A DNA stretch of 64,000 nucleotides, from NCBI GenBank assembly GCA_016708125.1, contig JADJGF010000001.1:3928001-3992000 (forward strand), written 5' to 3'. The position numbers and the translations under genes were made by a program. Positions 27,643-36,609 of this stretch are shown in pieces; position 1 is the stretch's first letter; each line of letters starts with the position of its first letter. This DNA comes from Ignavibacteriota bacterium (lineage in GTDB: Bacteria > Bacteroidota > Ignavibacteria > Ignavibacteriales > Melioribacteraceae). The notes under the pieces are model-generated. The model was given only the letters and a program-made list of their open reading frames with translations. It had not been told where the DNA came from and did not search any database.

Positions 27643-27694
27643 TTAAAATCTCCTGTTTTACTAATTCTTTAAAAATTTATAAATTTTTATAATT

Positions 27695-28756
27695 TTAATA
27701 AGCACTTATTCCAATAGAAAATCTATTAACTGAACTTAAAACTCCCCAATCCGACCAAGAATAATCTACTGTAAAAGTAGCAAGATCAAGGATTTTATAA
27801 TTTATTCCTGCACCTAATGTTAATCCGTTTTCTGCAGTATCTGAAAAAAGTGATTGATATCCTCCACGTAAATAAAATGCATCAAAGACTTTTGCTTCCA
27901 TTCCCAAATCAACTGTTTCAACATTGTTGCTTGGATGATTTAAATTACTTCCAAATGTAATTGAATTATTTTCATCTAAATCCATTACATAAGCAACACC
28001 GAATCTAAATAACAACGGTAAGGCGTAAGTCTCAGTTGCAAGATTTATTGGAACATTATCATTATTTAAATAAACTGTTTTACGACCATCAACATCTATG
28101 ATTCCTGTTAAATCTCTTCCAGATAAACCAAATTCTGCACCTAAATTACTAATTGTTCCGCCAAGTTTTAAACCATCAACCGGAGTTTGAAAAAGTATTG
28201 CCATATCAAAGCCAAATGCTGAACCGCTTACATGCCAAATACTTTGTCTAAAATATTTAGCGCCAACACTTGCAGAAACTCGATCTGTAATATTCATTGC
28301 ATAGTATAAACCAGCAACAAAATCAGAAGCTGAATATGTTTCACCGTTTCCTTCAGGTCTGAAAACTGTTCTAACCGGATTCTCACCGTAATTTAACATT
28401 GCAAGATGAAATCCAAGCGAACCTCCTAAAGAAGGCAAAGGAATAACGAGGCCTAATGAACTAAAATCAGTATCAACAAACCAATCAGTTTTAGTAACTT
28501 GAACTGAAATAGTTTTTAACTGAGTAATTCCAGCCGGATTCCAATATAATGCAGAAGGATCATCTGCAATTGCCACAAATGCACCGCCTACAGCTTCGGC
28601 TCTTGCGCCAATTCCAATGCCAAGCATTGCAGCAGCGTTTGATCCCCGTTTATTGGCATCTGTATTATATCCCAAATCATCGGAATTAACTTGCCCAAAT
28701 AGTTGAATTGAGAAATTAAGTATGAGAAATAAAATTAAAAGTTTTTCTGTTTTCAT
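27695..28756 (-). CDS. PorV/PorQ family outer-membrane protein
   Basis: A 353-residue FadL-like beta-barrel protein with signal peptide. The motif GIGARAEAVGGAFVAIADDPSALYWNPAG near residues 47-75 is the signature of the PorV/PorQ (UPF0164) group, members of which are outer-membrane components that shuttle or attach type IX secretion cargo. The C-terminal strand pattern ending in FSIGISAY fits a barrel. Gene order TonB receptor, PorV-like, 1238-residue secreted protein suggests it may attach or export that protein. It is 52 bp upstream of that gene and 25 bp downstream of the receptor gene. Confidence 0.82.
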   Translation of the reverse strand: MKTEKLLILFLILNFSIQLFGQVNSDDLGYNTDANKRGSNAAAMLGIGIGARAEAVGGAFVAIADDPSALYWNPAGITQLKTISVQVTKTDWFVDTDFSSLGLVIPLPSLGGSLGFHLAMLNYGENPVRTVFRPEGNGETYSASDFVAGLYYAMNITDRVSASVGAKYFRQSIWHVSGSAFGFDMAILFQTPVDGLKLGGTISNLGAEFGLSGRDLTGIIDVDGRKTVYLNNDNVPINLATETYALPLLFRFGVAYVMDLDENNSITFGSNLNHPSNNVETVDLGMEAKVFDAFYLRGGYQSLFSDTAENGLTLGAGINYKILDLATFTVDYSWSDWGVLSSVNRFSIGISAY

Positions 28757-28781
28757 ATATTTTCTTAGTATAAAATTTTAA

Positions 28782-31688
28782 TTAAAATTGTATTCCTAAT
28801 CCAATTTGAATAAATCTTGGTCTTGCATACCATGAAGGATTATAGTCTGCTTCCTCATGTGTAAAGGCTCCAACTTCATCGATTCTTTCATATCTTCGTT
28901 CACCAATTTCCGGAATATAAGCATTTGGCCCAGCTCTACCCGTAATAGAGTTAACATTATTTTCTTCAAGATGGTTTAGAACATTATAAATGTTTAGGCT
29001 TGCAATAAAATCTAAACTAAACAAAGTAAACCCATTTGAGATTTTCATATCAATATTCCATCTGATTGGTCTTCGATCAATATTTGACCACCAGCCGCTT
29101 GGAAGTTCTAATGCATAATCAATTGTTGTTGGTGTGTAAGGAAGCGCTGAACCAAGTCTTCCTAAAAGACTAACGACAGTTCTTTCCCAAGGTCTTATAC
29201 TAAATGATCCATTTAAAGAGTGAGTCTGATCCCAATCTAAAAATTCAATATTTCTTGTCGCTAATGTATATGCACCTTGACTTGGACCAGAAAGAATTTG
29301 TACAGCTAATAATGCATCGGCAGAAGACGATGAACCTTTTGCAACCATATAGGTGTAATCTAATCCTCCGGAAAATCTTCCATCAGATGATCTATAATTT
29401 AAAGCAAAAGTTAATCCGGAAGAATGTCCGTATTCTTTATTAACATATCTGGAGAATGTAGTAGCATTACTTAATGTAAGTAATTCAATACCTAATAAAT
29501 CTCTAATGTCTTTGTAATAAACACTTAGCTCCATCGAAAGTTCTTGTGTCAAAGCTTGCTGAACTCCAATTTCGTATTGTACGGTTTTTTCTGGTTTTAA
29601 ATTTGGATTTCCGATTGTTCTATTTGCAATACTAAATTGATTATAATGAGGAAGAACAGGGTTATCAAACATTTTTTCATAACTTGGAGTTTGAAAAAAA
29701 TGTCCGTATGATAATCTTAACGCACCTCCATCGGAGATTGGGAAAGACAATCCCAAACGCGGACTTAATTGATACTTACTTTCTGATTGAACATAATATC
29801 TGTCATCACCAACAAGTTCCGGCTTAACATCAACGTACGATGGTGCATATCTATCTTGGGAATCAAAATAATCAAATCTTATTCCTGCATTAAGTACAAT
29901 TTCACCCATATTTAAAGTTGTCTGCGCAAATGCTGCACCTTCTAATGGTTTTCTTGTATAATCAACATAAAATAAATCATCAGCTGAACTATCAGGAGAA
30001 GCTTCTCTTAATAAAATATTTCCGAAAGCATAATTTCTTGTTGCTTCTCTAAATTCATAATAAGGTAATTCAAAAGCTCTAATTTCACTTTGTGTATATG
30101 GGAATTGCATTATTTCATGACCGAGTACTTCTTTCATCGGTGCATTTTTATAATGAATATTATATGATTTTCCCTCAAATCCAAACTTAATTTCTAAAAC
30201 TTTATTTATCTGCCAAGTTAAATCACCATTTATAAGATGGATTTTTTGATCAAACCAATTTCTATCCCAACTACTAATACCGCCATAATCAAATCCTGTA
30301 CTTGCTCCCGGATCCCATTGATTTACTGCATTAAGCTGATATCTTGAATCTTCTGCACTTTCGTACATATATTCTTTCTCATTATTCATTTGATATGAAT
30401 ACCGTAAATTATAATATAAATTATCAGCAGGTGTATGAGTAATAACAAACATGTGTGTTATGTTATCATTATAAGTTGTTGGCATTGCATCCGGACAAAA
30501 CTTCCAGCTATTGCTAAAATCCTTTGAAGTTGTAGTATTATAAAAAATACTGTAGGAAGTTGTTAATCCACCAAAAGGCTGATAAACCAATTTTGTATTA
30601 AAGTTATAATTATTAAAAGTTTCCATATTTACCATTTCACCATTTCCAGTGTGAAGTGAATCCGGTAATGGAATTACCAATGGATCGGGAGGATCAAATC
30701 TGGCTCTGTACCATTCTCTATAAACTGCTATTTCCCAACCGTCTTCGGGGTTAAATCTTCTTTCGCCATTTAAATATCCTTTGGAATCTTCAATCCTACC
30801 ATTAAAAAGAAATCCAAGTTTTCCAAAACTTTCCGGTAGAAATTTAACAGGAGCCGAGATTGAAAATTTTACTTCACTTTCATTCATTGGATCAAAATCT
30901 TCTAATCCGCCAACGTACATTGGAGAATTTGGTGAATAATATCCTCCGGTAAGTGCTTCAACTGTTCCGGAAAAATTTTGTTCAGGAACTTTTGTAACAA
31001 CATTTATAATTCCAGATTGGGCAGAACCGTATTCAGCATTAAATGTTCCGGTAATTACTTGCAATTCTTGGATAAAATTATTTTCAACATTTACGTTCGA
31101 ACCGCCGCTTTGACTAAATGTATTTGTAACCGGAACTCCATCAATCATGTAAGAAATTTCTCTTGATCTTCCGCCTCTAATATGCAAATTACCGCCGGAA
31201 TCTTTAATTACACCAGCTTGAAGTTGAATAACTTCATCTAAAGTTGAAACAGGAAGCGATTCAATTTCATCGCTATTTACATAAGAAGCAGAATTTGTAC
31301 GATCTAACTCTACTGCTTCTCTTTCAGCAACAACAAGTACAACTTCACCTTCAATAATTGCTTCTTCCAGTTTAACATCTAAATTCACGGTTCTATCAAT
31401 ATAAACGCGAATGTCTGATATTTCAACCGTCTTATAACCAATCATTGAAAAGCGTAATTTGTAAGTATTCGGCTGCAAATTTATAATTATATATTCACCA
31501 TTAACATCGGTCGCAGAACCTTGTCCTCCGCCATCAAGAACAACTACGTTTACGCCAAATAAAGCTTCTCCGGTTCTGGCATCAGTAATCTTTCCGCCAA
31601 TTTTACCGGTAGATCCAGCAAATAATGTTAAATGTGAGATAAAAATAATTAGGAATGAAAATATTGATTTATTTTTTAACAATATCAT
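28782..31688 (-). CDS. TonB-dependent receptor with N-terminal carboxypeptidase-like domain
   Basis: A 968-residue outer-membrane transporter. After a signal peptide ending near LTLFAG, residues about 28-110 form a carboxypeptidase regulatory-like domain (KIGGKITDARTGEALFGVNV, TDVNGEYIIINLQPNTYKLRFSMIGY). The plug follows (SLPVSTLDEVIQLQAGV, LHIRGGRSREISYMIDGVPV, FNAEYGSAQSGIINVVTK), then a ~22-strand barrel ending in an aromatic residue. It is the main importer of the envelope operon and probably takes up oligosaccharides; no SusD homologue is seen. The ligand is an inference from the regulon. Confidence 0.9.
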   Translation of the reverse strand: MILLKNKSIFSFLIIFISHLTLFAGSTGKIGGKITDARTGEALFGVNVVVLDGGGQGSATDVNGEYIIINLQPNTYKLRFSMIGYKTVEISDIRVYIDRTVNLDVKLEEAIIEGEVVLVVAEREAVELDRTNSASYVNSDEIESLPVSTLDEVIQLQAGVIKDSGGNLHIRGGRSREISYMIDGVPVTNTFSQSGGSNVNVENNFIQELQVITGTFNAEYGSAQSGIINVVTKVPEQNFSGTVEALTGGYYSPNSPMYVGGLEDFDPMNESEVKFSISAPVKFLPESFGKLGFLFNGRIEDSKGYLNGERRFNPEDGWEIAVYREWYRARFDPPDPLVIPLPDSLHTGNGEMVNMETFNNYNFNTKLVYQPFGGLTTSYSIFYNTTTSKDFSNSWKFCPDAMPTTYNDNITHMFVITHTPADNLYYNLRYSYQMNNEKEYMYESAEDSRYQLNAVNQWDPGASTGFDYGGISSWDRNWFDQKIHLINGDLTWQINKVLEIKFGFEGKSYNIHYKNAPMKEVLGHEIMQFPYTQSEIRAFELPYYEFREATRNYAFGNILLREASPDSSADDLFYVDYTRKPLEGAAFAQTTLNMGEIVLNAGIRFDYFDSQDRYAPSYVDVKPELVGDDRYYVQSESKYQLSPRLGLSFPISDGGALRLSYGHFFQTPSYEKMFDNPVLPHYNQFSIANRTIGNPNLKPEKTVQYEIGVQQALTQELSMELSVYYKDIRDLLGIELLTLSNATTFSRYVNKEYGHSSGLTFALNYRSSDGRFSGGLDYTYMVAKGSSSSADALLAVQILSGPSQGAYTLATRNIEFLDWDQTHSLNGSFSIRPWERTVVSLLGRLGSALPYTPTTIDYALELPSGWWSNIDRRPIRWNIDMKISNGFTLFSLDFIASLNIYNVLNHLEENNVNSITGRAGPNAYIPEIGERRYERIDEVGAFTHEEADYNPSWYARPRFIQIGLGIQF

Positions 31689-31778
31689 TCTTGAACCTAT
31701 AAATTAACTTTTAATTAATGTAAAACTTATAAAAACTATTTTTACCAAAAACCAATATTTTTTTAACTTTAATAATCT

Positions 31779-33173
31779 TTAATTCTGTTTTTCTAAATTC
31801 TGCTTTGCTTTTAGTTCTGATGCTTTATTAAGAGCAGTTTCAAAATTGGATGTTAAAAATTTAAAATAATATTTTTCTTTCAGAAAATTTTCAAATTCAG
31901 TTCTTAAAGCTTTTTCTTTTTCACTTCTATACTTAACTTTTTCTAAATCCGGAAGATTTGTAACTTTTTGTAATTCTTCGTTAACTTTATTTTTTACCGC
32001 TTTTTGATAAAGTATTGTACTTAGCAAAGAAGTTTTTATTTTGCCGATTTGATTTTGCAGTTCTTGATCTTCATTCAAACCTTGTTCTTTTGCATATTTT
32101 GAAATAAGATGCTGTTCTTTAATTCCAGATAATCGTTGAAAAAATTCATTTCTATTTGTCGGAGATTTTTTTCTTTCAGCAAAAATATCAGATAAGTAAA
32201 TTTTTCCGTTTGAATATTCTGCCAAAATTGTTTTTTGTTCATTATCAATAATTTTATCAAAATTAATTGTTTCTGATTTCGCATTTTCAACTAATGATAA
32301 AATGTTTTCAATTTTAGAATTAAATAATTTAAAATTGTATTTCTTTTCCAAAACATTTATTTGTTCATTAATCAAATTTTGAATAAAAACTCTTCGGCTA
32401 TGAAAAAGTGATTGCCAAATTTTTTGTTTTACTTCATCGAAAGCTGGAACTTCTACTTCTCGTTTTTCACCTTTGTACAAAATATAATACCCGCCATAAC
32501 CTTTAAAAGGAGAAGAATAATTAAATTGTGAAAGCGTATCCATCACAATTCTAATTGCGTTATCTCCAACTGATTCTCTAATTATCCAACCAAGATCTCC
32601 GCCTTTTTTATTTGTCGAAATATCTTGCGAAAATATTTCAACAACTTCTTCAAAATTTTTTCCGTTTTTCAGTTGTTCATAAGCACTATTTATTTCTTTC
32701 TGCTGCGATAAATGAAATTTTTCATCAGAGGATTCAAGAAATGGGCGCATAATATATTTCATTTTATATTGAGGAGAAAATTCAGCATAAAATTTATTTA
32801 TCAAACTATCAGAAATTATTTTAGGACTAATTTCATTTTGAATAAAATTTTGATAGAGTAATCTTCGTTCGTTATTTGAAATAATGTTTAAATAAATTGA
32901 ATCTTTATCAACATTTCTTTCAAGTGCTTCTAAAACAGAAATTTTTTCCAAAGCTTTATTTGAAACTATTTCCTCAAGATTTGTTTGTGTTGGAATTTTT
33001 TCCGGTTTGTATTGTGTACTCAGAAGATAATGATCTATGTATTCATTTTGCAGAACATTTCCGCCGGTAAATTCAGCTAAAACTAAATTTTCATTATTTG
33101 AGGAACAATTCCAAAAAATAAAAATTGCTATTGGGATTATAAAAAAAATCCTATTAAACTTTATGCTAATCAT
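31779..33173 (-). CDS. SurA/PpiC-like parvulin lipoprotein
   Basis: A 464-residue lipoprotein (FWNCSSN, Cys about 23). The parvulin domain is clear: YKMKYIMRPFLESSDEKFHLSQQ, NGKNFEEVVEIFSQDIS, KKGGDLGWIIRESVGD and SSPFKGYGGYYILYKGEKRE correspond to the core of PpiC-type peptidyl-prolyl isomerases. A SurA-like N-terminal and a helical C-terminal chaperone region flank it. It opens the envelope operon, 90 bp upstream of the TonB receptor gene, and probably chaperones outer-membrane barrels or large surface proteins of the same operon. A strong terminator separates it from the upstream gene. Confidence 0.85.
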   Translation of the reverse strand: MISIKFNRIFFIIPIAIFIFWNCSSNNENLVLAEFTGGNVLQNEYIDHYLLSTQYKPEKIPTQTNLEEIVSNKALEKISVLEALERNVDKDSIYLNIISNNERRLLYQNFIQNEISPKIISDSLINKFYAEFSPQYKMKYIMRPFLESSDEKFHLSQQKEINSAYEQLKNGKNFEEVVEIFSQDISTNKKGGDLGWIIRESVGDNAIRIVMDTLSQFNYSSPFKGYGGYYILYKGEKREVEVPAFDEVKQKIWQSLFHSRRVFIQNLINEQINVLEKKYNFKLFNSKIENILSLVENAKSETINFDKIIDNEQKTILAEYSNGKIYLSDIFAERKKSPTNRNEFFQRLSGIKEQHLISKYAKEQGLNEDQELQNQIGKIKTSLLSTILYQKAVKNKVNEELQKVTNLPDLEKVKYRSEKEKALRTEFENFLKEKYYFKFLTSNFETALNKASELKAKQNLEKQN

Positions 33174-33245
33174 AGTGCCAAAATTTTAAGACTATTTTGT
33201 GAATTATAAAAATATCAGATTTTCTAAAGATAGAAAATGTATTTC

Positions 33246-33278
33246 AAAAAATGTGAATGGGGATATTCCCCATTCACA
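33246..33278 (-). terminator. Strong Rho-independent terminator after the duplicated-domain gene
   Basis: A perfect 12-bp stem with a three-base loop spans 33252-33278 (arm TGTGAATGGGGA). On the minus strand it is followed directly by TTTTTT (33246-33251). It lies 15 bp after the stop of the gene at 33293, so that gene is probably transcribed alone. Confidence 0.88.
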
Positions 33279-33292
33279 CATTGAAGAATTGT

Positions 33293-35374
33293 TTACTTTA
33301 ACAATACCATTCTTTTGGTAATTGAGTTTGAACCAGCTTCCAATCTATAATAATAAACTCCGCTTGGCACACTATTACCAAATTCATTTTTACCATTCCA
33401 AACTGCTGATTGGTTTCCTGAAATCATTTTTCCGTTAATAAGTGTTTTAACTTTTTGGCCTAATGAATTATAAATAACTAAAGAAATTTCTGAAAGTTTT
33501 GGAACAGAGAAACTAATATTTGTTTCCGGGTTAAACGGATTTGGATAATTGTTTCTTAGTTCAAAATTGTTAGAAATAAGATTACCATTATCTTGTCTAA
33601 CATCTGTAAGAATTGTTAATTCTCCGCGTGTTGTTATATCTGTACCCCAATCGTCTATCGGAGTTTCGTTCATACCGCAAATTGCAATAATATCACCATC
33701 ATTGAAATAATCAACTCCGGTTTTGTTTTTATAATACATTTTTAAAGTACGTAAAGACATACCAACTTCAATAAAATCATTACCCCAAGCATGTGCCATC
33801 CAATCTGGTTGACCATCCATTGTTAAAGGATCATCGCTAGAATTATTTAGTAACATTCCATCATGATGCATAACAGTTACACTATCTTTATTTATAACTT
33901 CATAATTAAATATTTCATAATCAGAACCAAGATCAGTTTCACCGTTATATTCTGAATAATCAGCTGCCCAATAATCCAAATTATTTATTGGAGCTTTGCC
34001 TTCATTTGCAACTTGCCAATCATCATTTGTTCTTGCACCCCATTCCAACATAACTTCAGTTCCAATTGGATTTTGACCTTCAACTGCTAAACTTGCCAAA
34101 TAACCAACTGTTGTATAGTGCGCTTCGTACCATCCAGAATTCCATCCTGTTGTTACATCATTATCAATATCGACTAAAATATGGTAATAACCTCTCGAAG
34201 CATTATAAATAGTACCTTCTCGGTCATTTTGATAAGCATTATTCGGCCAGCAAGGTCCACCCCACATTTTGAGATACCAATAAATATTTTCACCGTCTGT
34301 TTTAGCTTTTACTTCTTTAATATCAACAATATCAGAAACTATTGCACCAACTTCAGCTGGGAAAACTCCGTCTTCATTATTATTTTTTTGAATTAAAGTT
34401 GGAATATTTGCCCAATCTGATTCGTCTCCATCAAATGTTATAAGTTGAGGACGAGCTGCGATTGCATCCGGTAAAGTTAATTCACCTCTCGTAGAAATGT
34501 CTGTTCCCCAATCATCAATCGGAGTTTCGATCATTCCGCAAAGTCCAATTACATCACCAGGATTAAAATAATTGTAACCTTTTGCTTCATAATATTTCTT
34601 AACCGGAGTAATCTCGATTCCAAATTCTAGGAAATCATAACCCCAGCCATGTCCAGCCCAATATGAACGTAAAGTATCATTTAAAATTTCATCATTATCT
34701 GAACTGTTGATTCCAACAGAACCTTGCCAAGAAACCATTTTTGCTGAATCAGCATTTGGAACATCCATATTGAAAATTTCATAATCAGAACCTAAATCGG
34801 TTTCTCCATTATATTCTGAATAATCTGCACCCCAATATGATAAATTCCTAACAGGATTTGCACCTTCATTTTCAACTTTCCAATCATCATTAGTTCTTCC
34901 GCCCCATTCCAACATAACTTCAGCGCCAATTGGATTTTGTCCTTCAACAGCTAAACTTTGCAAATAACCAACAGGTGTATAATGTGCTTCATACCAAGCC
35001 GTATTCCATCCGGTTGTAACATCATTATCTAAATCAAGCAGAACGTGGTAAGAACCTCTTGATTCATTATATATAGTTCCGCCGTGATCATTTTGATATG
35101 CATTATTCGGCCAAGCGGGACCACCCCACATACGTCTGAAAACAAAAAGAGTATTTCCAACAAATGTTGCTTTCATTTCTTTAATATCTACAATATCAGA
35201 AACTGCAGCACCGACTTCTGCTGGGAAAACTCCGTCTTCATTATTTGCTTTTTGAACCAATAATGGTAAACTATCCCAATCCGTACTATCCCCATCCATA
35301 AATATTTGAGAACGTACATCCGAAAATGAAACGAACAAAATTGTTAAGAGTAAAAACTGCAAAGTTTTTTTCAT
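33293..35374 (-). CDS. T9SS-sorted secreted protein with a tandemly duplicated domain
   Basis: A 693-residue exported protein with signal peptide (VSFSDVRSQ). Residues about 24-305 and 310-595 are two copies of one domain, sharing long identical stretches such as NNEDGVFPAEVGA, VSDIVDIKE, NNAYQND, SLAVEGQNPIG, YSEYNGETDLGSDYEIFN and ETPIDDWGTD. Each copy begins with a D-G-D-x-x-D-W motif like the protein at 18704. The last ~85 residues (NNYPNPFNPETNISFSV to KRMVLLK) are a type A T9SS sorting domain. A surface carbohydrate-binding role is plausible but unproven. GGGAGG precedes the ATG. An operator lies 137 bp upstream and a strong terminator follows, so it is a separate regulated unit. Confidence 0.82.
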   Translation of the reverse strand: MKKTLQFLLLTILFVSFSDVRSQIFMDGDSTDWDSLPLLVQKANNEDGVFPAEVGAAVSDIVDIKEMKATFVGNTLFVFRRMWGGPAWPNNAYQNDHGGTIYNESRGSYHVLLDLDNDVTTGWNTAWYEAHYTPVGYLQSLAVEGQNPIGAEVMLEWGGRTNDDWKVENEGANPVRNLSYWGADYSEYNGETDLGSDYEIFNMDVPNADSAKMVSWQGSVGINSSDNDEILNDTLRSYWAGHGWGYDFLEFGIEITPVKKYYEAKGYNYFNPGDVIGLCGMIETPIDDWGTDISTRGELTLPDAIAARPQLITFDGDESDWANIPTLIQKNNNEDGVFPAEVGAIVSDIVDIKEVKAKTDGENIYWYLKMWGGPCWPNNAYQNDREGTIYNASRGYYHILVDIDNDVTTGWNSGWYEAHYTTVGYLASLAVEGQNPIGTEVMLEWGARTNDDWQVANEGKAPINNLDYWAADYSEYNGETDLGSDYEIFNYEVINKDSVTVMHHDGMLLNNSSDDPLTMDGQPDWMAHAWGNDFIEVGMSLRTLKMYYKNKTGVDYFNDGDIIAICGMNETPIDDWGTDITTRGELTILTDVRQDNGNLISNNFELRNNYPNPFNPETNISFSVPKLSEISLVIYNSLGQKVKTLINGKMISGNQSAVWNGKNEFGNSVPSGVYYYRLEAGSNSITKRMVLLK

Positions 35375-35746
35375 ACTGCCTCCCGTTAAGTGTTTTGAAA
35401 ATTATTGAATAAATATTTTATTCACAACCGTAGGTAAAAAGGAAATTCAATTTAATTGATTAAGGAAATCGTTAAATTTTTTGCTGTAAATTTTATAATC
35501 AAATTTAGTGCAAACGATTGCCTAACTCAATGTTAACAATAAATAAATAATTTGTCAAGTTAAAAAGCTAACTAAACTTGCTAATTATAAAGTGAAAATA
35601 ATCCTTAAAGTTTTTTTAGAGAAATGAATTTTTTGAAATTTATATTTATACAGCCACTTCTCAGATATTAAAATTATATTTCTGCGCTAAAATATTATTG
35701 ACAAATTATTAAATCATTACTGCATTGTTAAATAAATATTAACATT
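35375..35746. other. 372-bp intergenic regulatory region
   Basis: This AT-rich gap lies upstream of the duplicated-domain gene and downstream of the ROK gene, both on the minus strand. It contains the CAAACGATTG operator at 35511-35520 and a weak TGTTAA/TTAACA inverted repeat around 35726-35743 that could help end the ROK transcript. No ORF with a ribosome site was found. Confidence 0.6.
35508..35523. promoter_or_regulatory. LacI-type operator 2, upstream of the T9SS duplicated-domain gene
   Basis: The plus strand reads GTGCAAACGATTGCCT, with the CAAACGATTG core at 35511-35520 identical to the sites at 14935, 44019 and 44170. It lies 137 bp before the start of the gene at 33293-35374. Confidence 0.72.
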
Positions 35747-36595
35747 TTAATTTTTGTTTACAACTAATGAAGAAGCTCCCAATATCGCAGAATTCTTTAA
35801 TGTTGATCTTTCAATTTTAAGTTGCGTGAGCTGGGTTTTAAATTCGTATTCGTTTATTTTTTCATACATAGATTTCTTAAAAAATTTGTATGCTTTGCTG
35901 ACTGAACCTCCCAAAATAATTATTTCCGGATTTAGTGCATACATTATAGAATTTATCAAATTTCCCATATGTTCTCCAAATTCAATTAAAATTTCTAAAG
36001 CCTTTTCATCACCATTTTGTGCACTTTTTAAAATTTCTTCGCCTTTTATTCCATACTTAAATTGAAAAAATTGTCCGCTGCAATAATATTCATAATTTTT
36101 ATCTAAGTATTTCATTAACCCAAATTCACCGGCTCCGCAATTTTTACCGGCAAATAATTCTCCGTTAATAATAATTCCACCGCCCAAGCCTGTACCCATT
36201 GCTAAACCAATAATATCTTTATAAAATTTTCCTTTCCCGAAATGCTTTTCACCAAGGATGAAACAATTTACATCGTTATTTACATATGTTGGAATTTTAA
36301 ATTTATTTTCTAATATTTCTTTTAAGTGAACTTCCCTCCAAGATGGAATATTATGAACTTCATAAACAATTCCTTTTTCAATATTTACAATACTTGGTAC
36401 ACCAATTCCAATTCCTCTAACATTTTTAGTAATTATTTTTGATATGACATCTATAATTTCATTAATTACAATTTCTTGACTTTCTTTTGAAGAAATTTTA
36501 TTTGATATCAATTTTACAATTTTATTATCTTCAACTAAACCAATTCTAACATTTGTCCCGCCTAAATCAATTCCAATAACTTGATTCTTTTTCAA
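35747..36595 (-). CDS. ROK family sugar kinase-like protein, atypical zinc region
   Basis: A 282-residue cytosolic protein. The phosphate motif IGIDLGGTNVRIGL (about 7-20), the catalytic-type VNNDVNCFILGE (Asp 108) and GLAMGTGLGGGIIINGE (about 130-146) place it in the ROK family. The normal zinc site, a His followed by CxCGxxGCxE, is replaced: the segment after GAGEFGL has Leu in place of His and only one Cys (YYCSGQFF). It has no helix-turn-helix, so it is a kinase-like rather than a NagC-type repressor. The TTG start at 36595 is supported by GGAG five bases upstream. It is the last gene of the gmhA operon, 14 bp after a Gfo/Idh/MocA gene. Confidence 0.8.
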   Translation of the reverse strand: MKKNQVIGIDLGGTNVRIGLVEDNKIVKLISNKISSKESQEIVINEIIDVISKIITKNVRGIGIGVPSIVNIEKGIVYEVHNIPSWREVHLKEILENKFKIPTYVNNDVNCFILGEKHFGKGKFYKDIIGLAMGTGLGGGIIINGELFAGKNCGAGEFGLMKYLDKNYEYYCSGQFFQFKYGIKGEEILKSAQNGDEKALEILIEFGEHMGNLINSIMYALNPEIIILGGSVSKAYKFFKKSMYEKINEYEFKTQLTQLKIERSTLKNSAILGASSLVVNKN

Positions 36596-36609
36596 TCCAG
36601 CTCCAAAAT

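Noticed and set aside
27671..27688. 18-bp perfect palindrome of A and T only between the PorV-like and 1238-aa genes
   Set aside because: Pure AT sequence in an AT-rich gap forms such palindromes easily; no T run placed as in a terminator.
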